From a virus, in IMG/VR virus record IMGVR_UViG_3300018428_006193, positions 1 through 37,325 of that record: a DNA stretch of 37,325 nt; one strand, given 5' to 3'. This document shows positions 23,168 to 30,609 of this stretch, piece after piece. A program made the position numbers and the translations under genes. The notes under the pieces are model-generated. The model did not search any database. It was not told the DNA's origin and saw nothing but the letters and a program-made list of their open reading frames with translations. Within the stretch, counting starts at the first letter, position 1. Each line of letters starts with the position of its first letter.

Positions 23168-23183
23168 TACCTTTGGTAAACCA

Positions 23184-23190
23184 TTAAATA
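23184..23190 (+). promoter_or_regulatory. Late-promoter-like box TTAAATA (phoH)
   Basis: Plus-strand TTAAATA with 10 bases to the phoH ATG at 23201. No Shine-Dalgarno is evident. Confidence 0.4.
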
Positions 23191-23200
23191 CTTTTACAAT

Positions 23201-23914
23201 ATGTCTCGTAAACAAAGACGCAAAAAACAAAAATCAAACATTATAAACTTTATGAACTATCTACAGGAAAAAAAACACACGGCCAGACCTACGGCCAAGA
23301 CAGTGGGTCAACAAGAGTACTTAGATGTTTTAAACAATTATCAATACAGAATTCTGGTAGCGACCGGACCGGCGGGGACAGGTAAAACAATGCTGGCCAC
23401 GGAGAGGGCTATCCAACGTCTGCAAAACGGAGAGATAGACAAAATCGTTATCACTCGTCCTGCGTCCAGTGTGGATGAAGAAATTGGTTTCCTTCCGGGT
23501 GATATAAAAAATAAAATGGAACCATGGATGAAACCAATAATTGATGTTTTCGAAAGCCATTATATGCCTCCGGCTATAGACGAAATGATGCACAACAACA
23601 CACTGGAAATCGCTCCATTGGCATTCATGCGAGGCAGGACCTTCAAACATTCTTTTATCATAGGAGACGAGATGCAGAACGCTACACCTTCACAAATGAA
23701 GATGTTGATGACTAGATTAGGTAAAGGGTCTCAAATGGTTATCACTGGAGATACAAGGCAATCAGATAGGATGCTAGACAACGGACTAACCGATTTCCGT
23801 AGGCACTATGAAAAATATTTCAACGCAGAGTATGTGAAGTTTATAGAGTTGACCAAGAGAGACATACAGAGACATCCTGCGGTAAATGAAGTTTTGAGCA
23901 TATACGGGGACTAG
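23201..23914 (+). CDS. phoH: PhoH-like ATPase
   Basis: A 237-residue PhoH-family P-loop ATPase. Walker A is GPAGTGKT (56-63) and Walker B is FIIGDEMQNATP (about 150-161). The motifs VITRPASSVDEEIGFLPG and TGDTRQSD follow in family order. PhoH is widespread in marine phages; its exact role is not settled, with links to phosphate starvation and RNA metabolism suggested for the family. It is on the plus strand, divergent from the conserved hypothetical, and its TAG stop shares a CTAG palindrome with the stop of the next gene. The box TTAAATA lies 10 bases before the ATG. Confidence 0.92.
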   Translation: MSRKQRRKKQKSNIINFMNYLQEKKHTARPTAKTVGQQEYLDVLNNYQYRILVATGPAGTGKTMLATERAIQRLQNGEIDKIVITRPASSVDEEIGFLPGDIKNKMEPWMKPIIDVFESHYMPPAIDEMMHNNTLEIAPLAFMRGRTFKHSFIIGDEMQNATPSQMKMLMTRLGKGSQMVITGDTRQSDRMLDNGLTDFRRHYEKYFNAEYVKFIELTKRDIQRHPAVNEVLSIYGD

Positions 23915-24507
23915 ATTTTAGCCAACCATAGTTCGTGTGCTTTGGTACACAACTCTTTGTCAATGTCTAAACCTATCCTTTTGGTTTGTGTGACAAGATC
24001 ATCTATAAAATTTTTCCCATCAAATAAATCCTCACCATTAATTTCTACACAAGGTTCTGTTATATCAAATATTTTTACAAAATTTTCAGCGGTGTAAAGA
24101 CTCTTTGACTCGTACCAAAAATAACTGTCTTCAAACGCAGGATATAATTTCTTCATTCTTGTATGTCCTATGCTGTTTTCTCTAGGCATTTTGATCACAA
24201 TAAAACTTTTTTTTATTAATTTTGCGAAGCCAAATCCTCCAAATTCAAAAAAATGGCTTCCGTATGATCTTTTTTCATTTACAATCTTTTTAAGATCTAT
24301 TTGGTCTTTTTCTAGAATTTTGTTGTCGAAATAATGTGCTTTGTTTGAGGTGTCTTTGTAGTCATCTATAACAAATCTTGATATCAATCTACTATCAGTG
24401 GAAACAAGATTCGCGATATGATTGCCACCACAGCCTGGAGCAAACACAGTAAAAATGTTATTAACTGTTAATGAATTGCTGTAAGACATCTGCATACCAT
24501 TTTTCAT
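23911..24507 (-). CDS. P-loop/sulfotransferase-like hypothetical protein
   Basis: A 198-residue protein; starts at 24495 or 24489 are also possible. After an N-terminal strand, FTVFAPGCGGNHIANL (about 19-34) looks like a nucleotide- or PAPS-binding loop similar to that of sulfotransferases. The rest (SFIVIKMPRENSIGHTRM and a C-terminal helical region) fits the pattern but has no clear catalytic motif. I am confident it is a real gene because its stop shares CTAG with phoH and it overlaps the upstream gene, but its enzymatic function is uncertain. Confidence 0.55.
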   Translation of the reverse strand: MKNGMQMSYSNSLTVNNIFTVFAPGCGGNHIANLVSTDSRLISRFVIDDYKDTSNKAHYFDNKILEKDQIDLKKIVNEKRSYGSHFFEFGGFGFAKLIKKSFIVIKMPRENSIGHTRMKKLYPAFEDSYFWYESKSLYTAENFVKIFDITEPCVEINGEDLFDGKNFIDDLVTQTKRIGLDIDKELCTKAHELWLAKI

Positions 24508-24730
24508 AATGTTTGTAAAGGTTTTCGTATGGTATATTTAGGCCTTCTGTTCCGGGCAAAGTACATTTCAATACTTCTTGGTTCACACAATCTAGTATCA
24601 CAGTTGCCTTGGCAAATTTGCCAGTCCCTATTTTCTTCTTCGAAAGTTCGACAAATTCATCAAACTTGCCATCGGGTTTGATATTGTAGTTTACAATAAA
24701 ATATCTTCGTCTTTCTTTTTTACTGCCCAT
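24461..24730 (-). CDS. Small hypothetical protein next to clamp loader
   Basis: An 89-residue protein from the ATG at 24730, overlapping the end of the clamp-loader gene by 11 bases. It begins MGSKKERRRYFIVNYNIK and includes KATVILDCVNQEVLKC. In T4 the gene beside 44 is 62, the small clamp-loader subunit, but this protein is much shorter and shows no resemblance I can see. Comparable small proteins beside replication genes occur in marine T4-like phages (recollection). The role is unknown; a replication link is only positional. Confidence 0.6.
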   Translation of the reverse strand: MGSKKERRRYFIVNYNIKPDGKFDEFVELSKKKIGTGKFAKATVILDCVNQEVLKCTLPGTEGLNIPYENLYKHYEKWYADVLQQFINS

Positions 24731-25649
24731 TGTGTATCCTAGCAAGTTTTATCATTGTTGCCGATAAATTAATTTCAGGGTCTGCTACAAATGAATGATC
24801 CACAAGACCTTGTTTGATTGCCAATATGGCTTTGTCTTGCCCGTCATCGTCTTTGGATATCAATTCTAGATTATCATAAAGCCAACGAAATATTTCTTCT
24901 ACTTCCTCGGGCCTCGCCTGAGAACATACAAGTTTTCTTGCTTCAGTAATTTTTCCTTGCTTGAACAGTTCCACCATTTCTAATCTGTAGTCTGCTTGTC
25001 CTTTGTCTGACTTGTCCGGAGCATACAGTTTGCCATCTCTGGAATTCATCTGTACAAGGTTGATGCATTTTCTCATATCCGGATAGGTCGCTTTCACATA
25101 AGTGTCTATCAAATCAATGTTTGGTTCAACTTTTTCCGCGATCAGAATCTCTGCCACCCTTGCCGTGAATTCATTTTTGTCCAGCGTCTCGATATGGAAA
25201 CCTTGGCATCTTGAATGCAGTGCTGGTATGACTCTGTTGGGATAGTTACAGGTCAAAACAAACCTCGCTGATGTGTGATACATTTCCATCACACCACGCA
25301 GTGCGGCCTGTCCGTTGGGAGTGATGTAATCCGCTTCATCAAGTAGTACATATTTGAAAGCACCAAATGGCATTATCTGTACAAAGTTTATGATCTTGTC
25401 TCTAACAGTATCCACGGAGTTTTCTCTCGATGCGTTTATCTCCAAAATGTCATAAGGGTCAACTTTCAATTCCTCGAACAGCACTTTGGCCAACGTGGTC
25501 TTTCCTGTGCCCGGAGCACCCGAGAACAAAAGATGTGGTATCGCGCCATCTTTCACCCATCCTTGAATCTGTTGCCTCTGATTCTCATCTCTGACAACAT
25601 ACTCTTTCAGTGTTTTTGGTCTATATTTTTCTACCCAGAGTTCTTTCAT
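24720..25649 (-). CDS. 44: DNA polymerase clamp-loader ATPase (T4 gp44)
   Basis: A 309-residue AAA+ clamp loader. Walker A is GAPGTGKT (44-51), Walker B is LLDEAD (102-107), the sensor region is LTCNYPNR and the arginine-finger SRC motif is at 146-148. It loads the sliding clamp (gp45) onto DNA at primer ends with gp62, so the phage polymerase can be processive. Neither gp45 nor a recognisable gp62 lies in this window. The start WVEKYRPKTLKEYV is typical of the family. It is divergent from the radical SAM gene, with a palindromic AT box between them. Confidence 0.92.
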   Translation of the reverse strand: MKELWVEKYRPKTLKEYVVRDENQRQQIQGWVKDGAIPHLLFSGAPGTGKTTLAKVLFEELKVDPYDILEINASRENSVDTVRDKIINFVQIMPFGAFKYVLLDEADYITPNGQAALRGVMEMYHTSARFVLTCNYPNRVIPALHSRCQGFHIETLDKNEFTARVAEILIAEKVEPNIDLIDTYVKATYPDMRKCINLVQMNSRDGKLYAPDKSDKGQADYRLEMVELFKQGKITEARKLVCSQARPEEVEEIFRWLYDNLELISKDDDGQDKAILAIKQGLVDHSFVADPEINLSATMIKLARIHNGQ

Positions 25650-25650
25650 A

Positions 25651-25665
25651 GTTAAATATTTTAAC
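25651..25665. promoter_or_regulatory. Palindromic AT box between clamp loader and radical SAM genes
   Basis: GTTAAATATTTTAAC has 6-base arms around TAT. It presents TAAATA to the plus strand and TAAAATA to the minus strand, so it could serve as a two-way promoter for the divergent genes. Confidence 0.35.
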
Positions 25666-25687
25666 AGTTTTATAGATTAAGATCAAT

Positions 25688-26665
25688 ATGTATTCAACAA
25701 AAACATTAGAACAAATTACCATTGAGCCAACCAGTTATTGTAATGCACGTTGTCCACAGTGTGACAGATTTGACGAAAAAAATAATTTGATAGTTCCATT
25801 GAAACATCTTGATATTAGCATTTTAAATAAAAATTTGCGACCGGAATTTTTTCCTAACTTAAAGCAAATAGATCTGGAGGGAAATTGTGGCGACGTTTTG
25901 AGTCATAAAAATCCCATGGGATTAGTTTATCTATACAGAGATGTGGGCAAACTTCGTATGGTAACAAATGGATCCATAAGGAACAAGGAATTTTTCAAAG
26001 ATCTGGCAACTTTCAAAAACCTCGAACTAGTTTTTAGCATAGATGGCCTGTTGGATACCAACCATCTATATAGACAAGAATGCGACTTTGAAAAGATATT
26101 AGACAATGCCAACACTTTTAATAGTGCTGGAGGTCACTCTACCTGGAAATTTATTGTGTTCAAACACAATGAACACCAAATAGATGAAGCAGAAAATCTT
26201 AGTAAAAAGATGGGATTTAAAAATTTTACAATACAGCACAGTGACAGGAGTTGGCACAATGGATGGAAGTGGCCTGTCTATAATAAAAACCAGTACCAAT
26301 TCGATTTAGAACCAAGCAGTAAATTTGATAAGGATTTATCAAGTGATCATCGACAACTTAATGAAAAGTTGACGCACATTGTTAGACAAAATAAAAAAAT
26401 CAATCACTGTCCAATGGCACAACAAAAGAAAATTTTTGTCGACCATAACGGATATGTGATTCCTTGCTGTATGCTCAGCAATGACCTTTGGAATGAAACA
26501 TACAACACAAAGTTCCTTAAGAAATACATCAAAGACCTAGACAGTGTAAGCCTATACAAAAACAGTGTGCAGGATATTTTTGAATCTGATTTCTATAGAA
26601 AAGATCTTTTACAAAGTTTCGTTAGTAAACCTATGCCAAAGTGTTTGCTTTATTGTGCTGTCTAG
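25688..26665 (+). CDS. Radical SAM/SPASM-type protein
   Basis: A 325-residue radical SAM enzyme. The 4Fe-4S-binding motif is CNARCPQC (Cys at about 18, 22 and 25), followed by a TIM-barrel-like body with EGNCGD and VTNGS. The C-terminal part has further cysteines, HCPMAQQKKIFVDHNGYVIPCC, which is the usual start of a SPASM auxiliary-cluster domain. SPASM proteins often modify peptides or sugars; the substrate here is not known. It is on the plus strand, and its TAG stop shares a CTAG with the stop of the GroES-like gene. Confidence 0.85.
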   Translation: MYSTKTLEQITIEPTSYCNARCPQCDRFDEKNNLIVPLKHLDISILNKNLRPEFFPNLKQIDLEGNCGDVLSHKNPMGLVYLYRDVGKLRMVTNGSIRNKEFFKDLATFKNLELVFSIDGLLDTNHLYRQECDFEKILDNANTFNSAGGHSTWKFIVFKHNEHQIDEAENLSKKMGFKNFTIQHSDRSWHNGWKWPVYNKNQYQFDLEPSSKFDKDLSSDHRQLNEKLTHIVRQNKKINHCPMAQQKKIFVDHNGYVIPCCMLSNDLWNETYNTKFLKKYIKDLDSVSLYKNSVQDIFESDFYRKDLLQSFVSKPMPKCLLYCAV

Positions 26666-27105
26666 TCGTTTCCGGGAAGAGACGTCATCTGTTTCATACC
26701 ACCAGTGTTCACGTATCCGGCTTTCGATCTGTTCTGATCTGGTTCCTCGTCTGATAGCAACAAGATATCATTCTCGTCTATCATTCTAACTTCCAGTTCC
26801 GTGCCTGACTTTTTGACCTTGAATGCTCTTGACCATCTTCCGTGTGCAACAAGTATCCATTGTCCAACTTTCACGTCTTCTTGCTGATCGCCAACTGCAT
26901 AAACTTTGGCCCATCTTGGGTGTATACCCGATTCCGTTCCGTCGTCATCGGTCAAGATTATGCCACCGGCAGTTTTTGTTTCGCCGAAGTGCATATCTGA
27001 AACTAGAACTCTTTTCTTGAGTGGTTTTATATCATGGTCTACTGTGTATTGTTTTCCACCGTGAGAACCAAATCCTTTTGCTTGTAAGTCTTCTATCTGT
27101 CCCAT
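26662..27105 (-). CDS. GroES-like co-chaperonin (gp31-like role)
   Basis: A 147-residue protein containing a Cpn10/GroES fold: DIKPLKKRVLVSDMHFGETKT, TAGGIILTDD, WAKVYAVGDQQEDVKVGQWILV and a final DENDILLL. The mobile-loop and roof regions differ from bacterial GroES, and extra residues lie before and after the core (core about 25-120). T4 encodes its own co-chaperonin, gp31, for capsid-protein folding; this gene could fill that role with host GroEL. Its stop shares CTAG with the radical SAM gene. Confidence 0.85.
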   Translation of the reverse strand: MGQIEDLQAKGFGSHGGKQYTVDHDIKPLKKRVLVSDMHFGETKTAGGIILTDDDGTESGIHPRWAKVYAVGDQQEDVKVGQWILVAHGRWSRAFKVKKSGTELEVRMIDENDILLLSDEEPDQNRSKAGYVNTGGMKQMTSLPGND

Positions 27106-27126
27106 TATAGGATTATTATATAAGAT

Positions 27127-27528
27127 TTATTCTAATCCGTCAAGAGCCGCGTCTATTCCAGACTTGGATTGTTCTTGTTTTGGTGCTGTTTTCACAGTTC
27201 TTTTTGGTGCCGGTTTAGTTTCCTGCACTGTGGGGTTCATTGTTTGAACCTGTTCTACTCTTGGTTGAGGAATCTGCATTGCTGGTCTTGGAGACTTTGG
27301 CACAGGCGTATCTTGAGCCCTACCTTTTGGGGTTTGATAGTATTCCTTCATAACCTGTTCTTTAGGTTTTGCTATCACTCCTTTGGGACCTAGCACATCG
27401 CCACGAGCGTTCACTCCCATATTTCCTACGGCTGGTGTGTCCAGATTCGCCGCTCTTAATTTATCTATATCTACCATACGACCTTGCATGGTTCTATACA
27501 TTTTTTTTCTAGTTGGTTGTCTTGCCAT
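27127..27528 (-). CDS. Conserved small Pro/Lys-rich protein
   Basis: A 133-residue protein beginning MARQPTRKKMYRTMQGRMV. The N-terminal half includes TPAVGNMGVNARGDVLGPKG, and the C-terminal half is Pro/Gln/Lys-rich and probably disordered (PRPAMQIPQPRVEQVQ). I recall this N-terminal pattern in hypothetical proteins of marine T4-like phages. No membrane segment or catalytic motif is seen. The start has a strong AGGAGAT Shine-Dalgarno. A virion or assembly role is a guess. Confidence 0.65.
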   Translation of the reverse strand: MARQPTRKKMYRTMQGRMVDIDKLRAANLDTPAVGNMGVNARGDVLGPKGVIAKPKEQVMKEYYQTPKGRAQDTPVPKSPRPAMQIPQPRVEQVQTMNPTVQETKPAPKRTVKTAPKQEQSKSGIDAALDGLE

Positions 27529-27562
27529 CTTTATCTCCTAAAACTACTTATCACAACAATCA

Positions 27563-28381
27563 TCATGCCAACAAGTGTTTGAATTTGTTGGTGTTGTTTT
27601 GAACATATTTTGGTAATTGCTCTAAATCACATTTTACCAAATCTGTCCCGGGATTGTCGTAATTGTATCTGCCGTCAAACAGATCTTTTCTCTTGATTAA
27701 TTTGTCTTTTATTTCTTCTATGGATAATTTTGTTTCTGGCCTGTAATTTATGAAAGACCAAACTTTTTTATAGATATCCGATTCTGGCAACACGTAAGAG
27801 AAATGCCATCCTCCTGGATCGACCAATTGTGTTGGCAACGACCGATAGTTGCCATAATCCATATGATGGTTTGTGTGCATACGCAATTCCTGGCAGTTGC
27901 CTAGTTTTCCAAATTTAATGGCTTTTGGATGCTTGTCCCATGGGGTGTAGGCAGGATTGATTAAATTTAATTTGCCTTGAAAACAAAGTTGTTTGAAAAT
28001 AAAGAGATCATTTTTGTAATCTAGATTATCTATGATTGGAATTTCGTCCACATCGCACAACAAAATGAGATCCTCTTGTCCTGCGTCTTCCAAACCTTTT
28101 TTAACCTGTTCTCTTAGATTGTATTCACGTTTACGGCCATCACTGTGATTCACTGCCCATTCTGGTATCTGGTAATCCTCACTGTCTAGTATTTTGAAAT
28201 ATCTTATCTTGTGCTGAAATTTTTTATAAGGTTCGAATAGGAAACCTTTGTAGTTGCCAGCAAAATCATGATCCGATTCTACTATGACAAAATAGTCGAC
28301 ATACTTGTCTAAAACTTCAAATCTTATTTCCAGTAGATCTTTTTCTAGGCCAGAGTACGTGACACAATCGTATGTTTTCAT
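27563..28381 (-). CDS. GT17-family glycosyltransferase
   Basis: A 272-residue glycosyltransferase of the GT17 type, the family of beta-1,4-N-acetylglucosaminyltransferases. It has VDYFVIVESDHDFAG near the N-terminus, a metal-binding DxD in LLCDVDEIP (Asp-Val-Asp about 110-112), and VDPGGWHFSYV, which is conserved in the family. No membrane segment or signal is present, so it acts in the cytoplasm, perhaps glycosylating virion proteins, DNA or a host glycan. It starts in an ATGA overlap with the DNA polymerase III-like fragment. Confidence 0.85.
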   Translation of the reverse strand: MKTYDCVTYSGLEKDLLEIRFEVLDKYVDYFVIVESDHDFAGNYKGFLFEPYKKFQHKIRYFKILDSEDYQIPEWAVNHSDGRKREYNLREQVKKGLEDAGQEDLILLCDVDEIPIIDNLDYKNDLFIFKQLCFQGKLNLINPAYTPWDKHPKAIKFGKLGNCQELRMHTNHHMDYGNYRSLPTQLVDPGGWHFSYVLPESDIYKKVWSFINYRPETKLSIEEIKDKLIKRKDLFDGRYNYDNPGTDLVKCDLEQLPKYVQNNTNKFKHLLA

Positions 28382-28902
28382 CTCAAGAATTCTTTATAAT
28401 CCAGGTCATAAAGCAAAGGATTTATCTTGTGTACTCCTATCAGGAAAAGACAGAAACTTGAAACACTACTGCCTCTACCAACACCCCACACTATATTTTT
28501 TTCTCTCAGCGTATCAACAAAATAAATCAGAAACTGTAATACCTTGATGAAGTTTTTTTGTCGGAACAACTTCATTTCATCTTTGACTCTTTGTGTTTCG
28601 GAGTCATCTCTGCATTTGTCCAACAACCATTCTTCAACATCTATTGTTTCATAGTGTGCCGGCATAAACCAATGTTCGCAGTTGGCTTTGTCAAAATCCT
28701 CCAACGAGATATGATTCTTGGGCACGGCTGATATCTCGGGCAGGTCTAGTTCTAGTTCTTTGAGTGCTTTGCTGTATTGTGTAACATCTTCAAGATGTAT
28801 GCCTGATATATCTATATCAGGATTGGCGTATATCTGTTCGATGATGTAGTCCTCAGAGAATACACAGTCGCCGTAATCATTTGTTTTTATCTTTTCCGCC
28901 AT
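28378..28902 (-). CDS. DNA polymerase III alpha (DnaE)-like fragment
   Basis: A 174-residue protein whose C-terminal 70 residues match the thumb-palm entry of bacterial DnaE. RVKDEMKLFRQKNFIKVLQF, IVWGVGRGSSVSSF and INPLLYDLDYKEFLR correspond to the DnaE region with the GPGRGSAAGS motif and the helix that follows. The protein ends just before the residues that would carry the catalytic aspartates, so it cannot be an active polymerase. The N-terminal 100 residues are acidic and unrecognised. It may have been adapted as a DNA- or replisome-binding protein. Confidence 0.7.
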   Translation of the reverse strand: MAEKIKTNDYGDCVFSEDYIIEQIYANPDIDISGIHLEDVTQYSKALKELELDLPEISAVPKNHISLEDFDKANCEHWFMPAHYETIDVEEWLLDKCRDDSETQRVKDEMKLFRQKNFIKVLQFLIYFVDTLREKNIVWGVGRGSSVSSFCLFLIGVHKINPLLYDLDYKEFLR

Positions 28903-29518
28903 CCACTACCTTTGGATTAAATTGGAAAACTTTTGCGTTTTCTTCTTTTTTGTTGCCAGTATTTGATTGTGCGATAGGGTGCCAGGGAAAATGTCCTGTG
29001 TAAATGCCTTTAGATAATTCTTTGTCATAAGTTGCCGTATCACTTCTTAACCACCATGGGTCAAAGTTATTATACTTGGAAGAAAACCAATTGTCAACGT
29101 CAAGCAGATGTAACTCGGTAAAGTCTTTTTCTACCGTGTAACTGATACCATCTCCCTGGAAACTTTCTAGTTCAACACTATCAATTAAAATTTTACCTTC
29201 TAGAATGGCATTTGATTTGGTAAAGCACACAGCGGCCATTATTTGATCATATGGCGGTTTGGGTAGTTCAATGAATCTATTGTTTGTGTGTTTTTGAAGC
29301 ACGTCAAACAAGGGTTCGTTTCTTGCTGTAATGACACAGTTATTGAAAATAATCTGATATAGCAATTTAAGTCGTTCAAAATATACATTTTGCTCGGGCA
29401 AATTTGCCGTGACAGGTCTTATTTTTGTTTTGACTTTGTATGTGTTATGGAACAATTCGCCGTCTACTACTATAATGCCTTTGAATTCTGTGGTCCAATT
29501 GAAATTTTTATGCATCAT
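28877..29518 (-). CDS. Hypothetical protein
   Basis: A 213-residue protein beginning MMHKNFNWTTEFKGIIVVDG (either of the two Met codons may be the start). It has a beta-rich N-terminal part, a middle helical region and a C-terminal Trp-rich stretch (WFSSKYNNFDPWWLRSDT, then GHFPWHPIAQ). No family is recognised. It overlaps the DnaE-like gene by 26 bases. I see no signal peptide or catalytic motif. The tryptophan cluster could mark a carbohydrate- or virion-contact surface. Confidence 0.6.
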   Translation of the reverse strand: MMHKNFNWTTEFKGIIVVDGELFHNTYKVKTKIRPVTANLPEQNVYFERLKLLYQIIFNNCVITARNEPLFDVLQKHTNNRFIELPKPPYDQIMAAVCFTKSNAILEGKILIDSVELESFQGDGISYTVEKDFTELHLLDVDNWFSSKYNNFDPWWLRSDTATYDKELSKGIYTGHFPWHPIAQSNTGNKKEENAKVFQFNPKVVDGGKDKNK

Positions 29519-29645
29519 TTGTTTTAGTTATAATATACGTACATAACTTTTATTCTTTTAGAGTTTGAGATTTGGTAATATTTTGCATCAATTATTTTTT
29601 GTAAGATAAATAAATGTATTATAACTATTTTTAGGAGTCAACACA
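29519..29645. other. Divergent intergenic region, 127 bases
   Basis: The longest gap in the window, between a minus-strand hypothetical and the plus-strand oxygenase. It is very AT-rich. On the plus strand it holds GATAAATA (29605-29612) and the Shine-Dalgarno AGGAGTC before the ATG at 29646. TATTATAAC-like -10 sequences exist on both strands but lack a convincing -35. I see no RNA gene or hairpin terminator in it. Confidence 0.6.
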
Positions 29646-30323
29646 ATGGTTCAAATTATTGAAAACGCTTTAACAGAGCAAGAATTAACTCAAATTAGAG
29701 AGTTCAATCTTGTTGAGGATTCTTCGGTACAGCAAGGAAGAAAATACAGAAACAAAACTTTAAAAAATGATAGTATAGATCAACTATCTAATCCAGTTGC
29801 GGCCTTTGTTGTTGAAAAAGTTAAAAAAATGATTCCTGAAAATCACGAAGTATGCGACATGGTTTTACACACTACCGAACAAGGTATGCAGATACACAGC
29901 GACGGAAACATCAACAAAAAAGATCACAAAGCAGTGCTTTTCCCGATCAATGTTGAGGGCGAAGGTGCTGGAACAATATTTTTTGACAATCACTATCTTG
30001 GTGAAGGACCAATGGTGTTTGCTAAAAAAAATCCGTGGGGCGGAAGTAACAAAAACAAAGACCCAAAAAATTCAAAAAAAAGAAATGTAACAGCAGACTA
30101 TTCAGTTTTAACCAACTATAAAGAAACTGCTAACATAAACGAAGTCCACAAAAAACATTTGGGACACATACCTGCTGAAAACTCAAACGGCTTGACCATT
30201 GAAAAAATTTACAAATGGAAACCAGGACAAGCAGTTATTTTTGATTCCACTCAGTTGCACTGTGCCACAAACCACACAGGTTACAAAACTGCCTGCACTG
30301 TGTTCACAAGAAGAATTGATTAA
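29646..30323 (+). CDS. 2OG-Fe(II) oxygenase-like protein
   Basis: A 225-residue dioxygenase-fold protein on the plus strand. The iron motif is HSD at 84-86 and the distal His is in STQLHCATNH (near 205), with GYKTACTVFTRR following. It shares IFFDNHYLGEGP, HIPAENSNGLTIEKI and the distal region with the lysis-cassette paralogue at 17086-17832, so the two arose by duplication or parallel acquisition. The substrate is unknown. It has a well-formed Shine-Dalgarno AGGAGTC and its own late-type box 33 bases upstream, and is isolated among minus-strand genes. Confidence 0.78.
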   Translation: MVQIIENALTEQELTQIREFNLVEDSSVQQGRKYRNKTLKNDSIDQLSNPVAAFVVEKVKKMIPENHEVCDMVLHTTEQGMQIHSDGNINKKDHKAVLFPINVEGEGAGTIFFDNHYLGEGPMVFAKKNPWGGSNKNKDPKNSKKRNVTADYSVLTNYKETANINEVHKKHLGHIPAENSNGLTIEKIYKWKPGQAVIFDSTQLHCATNHTGYKTACTVFTRRID

Positions 30324-30340
30324 TAAATTTTCTTTTTAGA

Positions 30341-30595
30341 TTATTCTATATTGACTAGTTCGCCAAGGTCTGGCTCACCACGTGCCTTTTTGACATTGTC
30401 CTGCCAATTTTTAACTCGTCTAGTTCTAAGTTCGGATCTGTAACTTTCTAAGGCACCGGTAAGTTGTGCCACAAGCGATGGATTTCTTCCAAACCTAATA
30501 GCACTTGTTTTCTTTTTTGTTAATTCTTGAATTCTTTTTGAAATGTCCTCGTCAGACAAATTAGCAAGTTCTTCTTGTAATGGATGAAAGTACAT
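30341..30595 (-). CDS. Small helical protein, tail-region
   Basis: An 84-residue, mostly helical protein beginning MYFHPLQEELANLSDEDISKR and rich in Lys, Arg and Glu. A strong AGGAGGT Shine-Dalgarno lies 5-6 bases before the start. Short proteins with a MYFxP...ELxxLSDEEI-type start occur next to tail genes in marine T4-like phages by recollection. It follows the fibre-like protein gene and is likely to be cotranscribed with it. No function is known. Confidence 0.65.
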   Translation of the reverse strand: MYFHPLQEELANLSDEDISKRIQELTKKKTSAIRFGRNPSLVAQLTGALESYRSELRTRRVKNWQDNVKKARGEPDLGELVNIE

Positions 30596-30609
30596 CAGTA
30601 CCTCCTATG

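Noticed and set aside
24461-24730. Assignment as gp62, the small clamp-loader subunit
   Set aside because: Position is suggestive but length (89 residues) and sequence show no resemblance; left as unknown.
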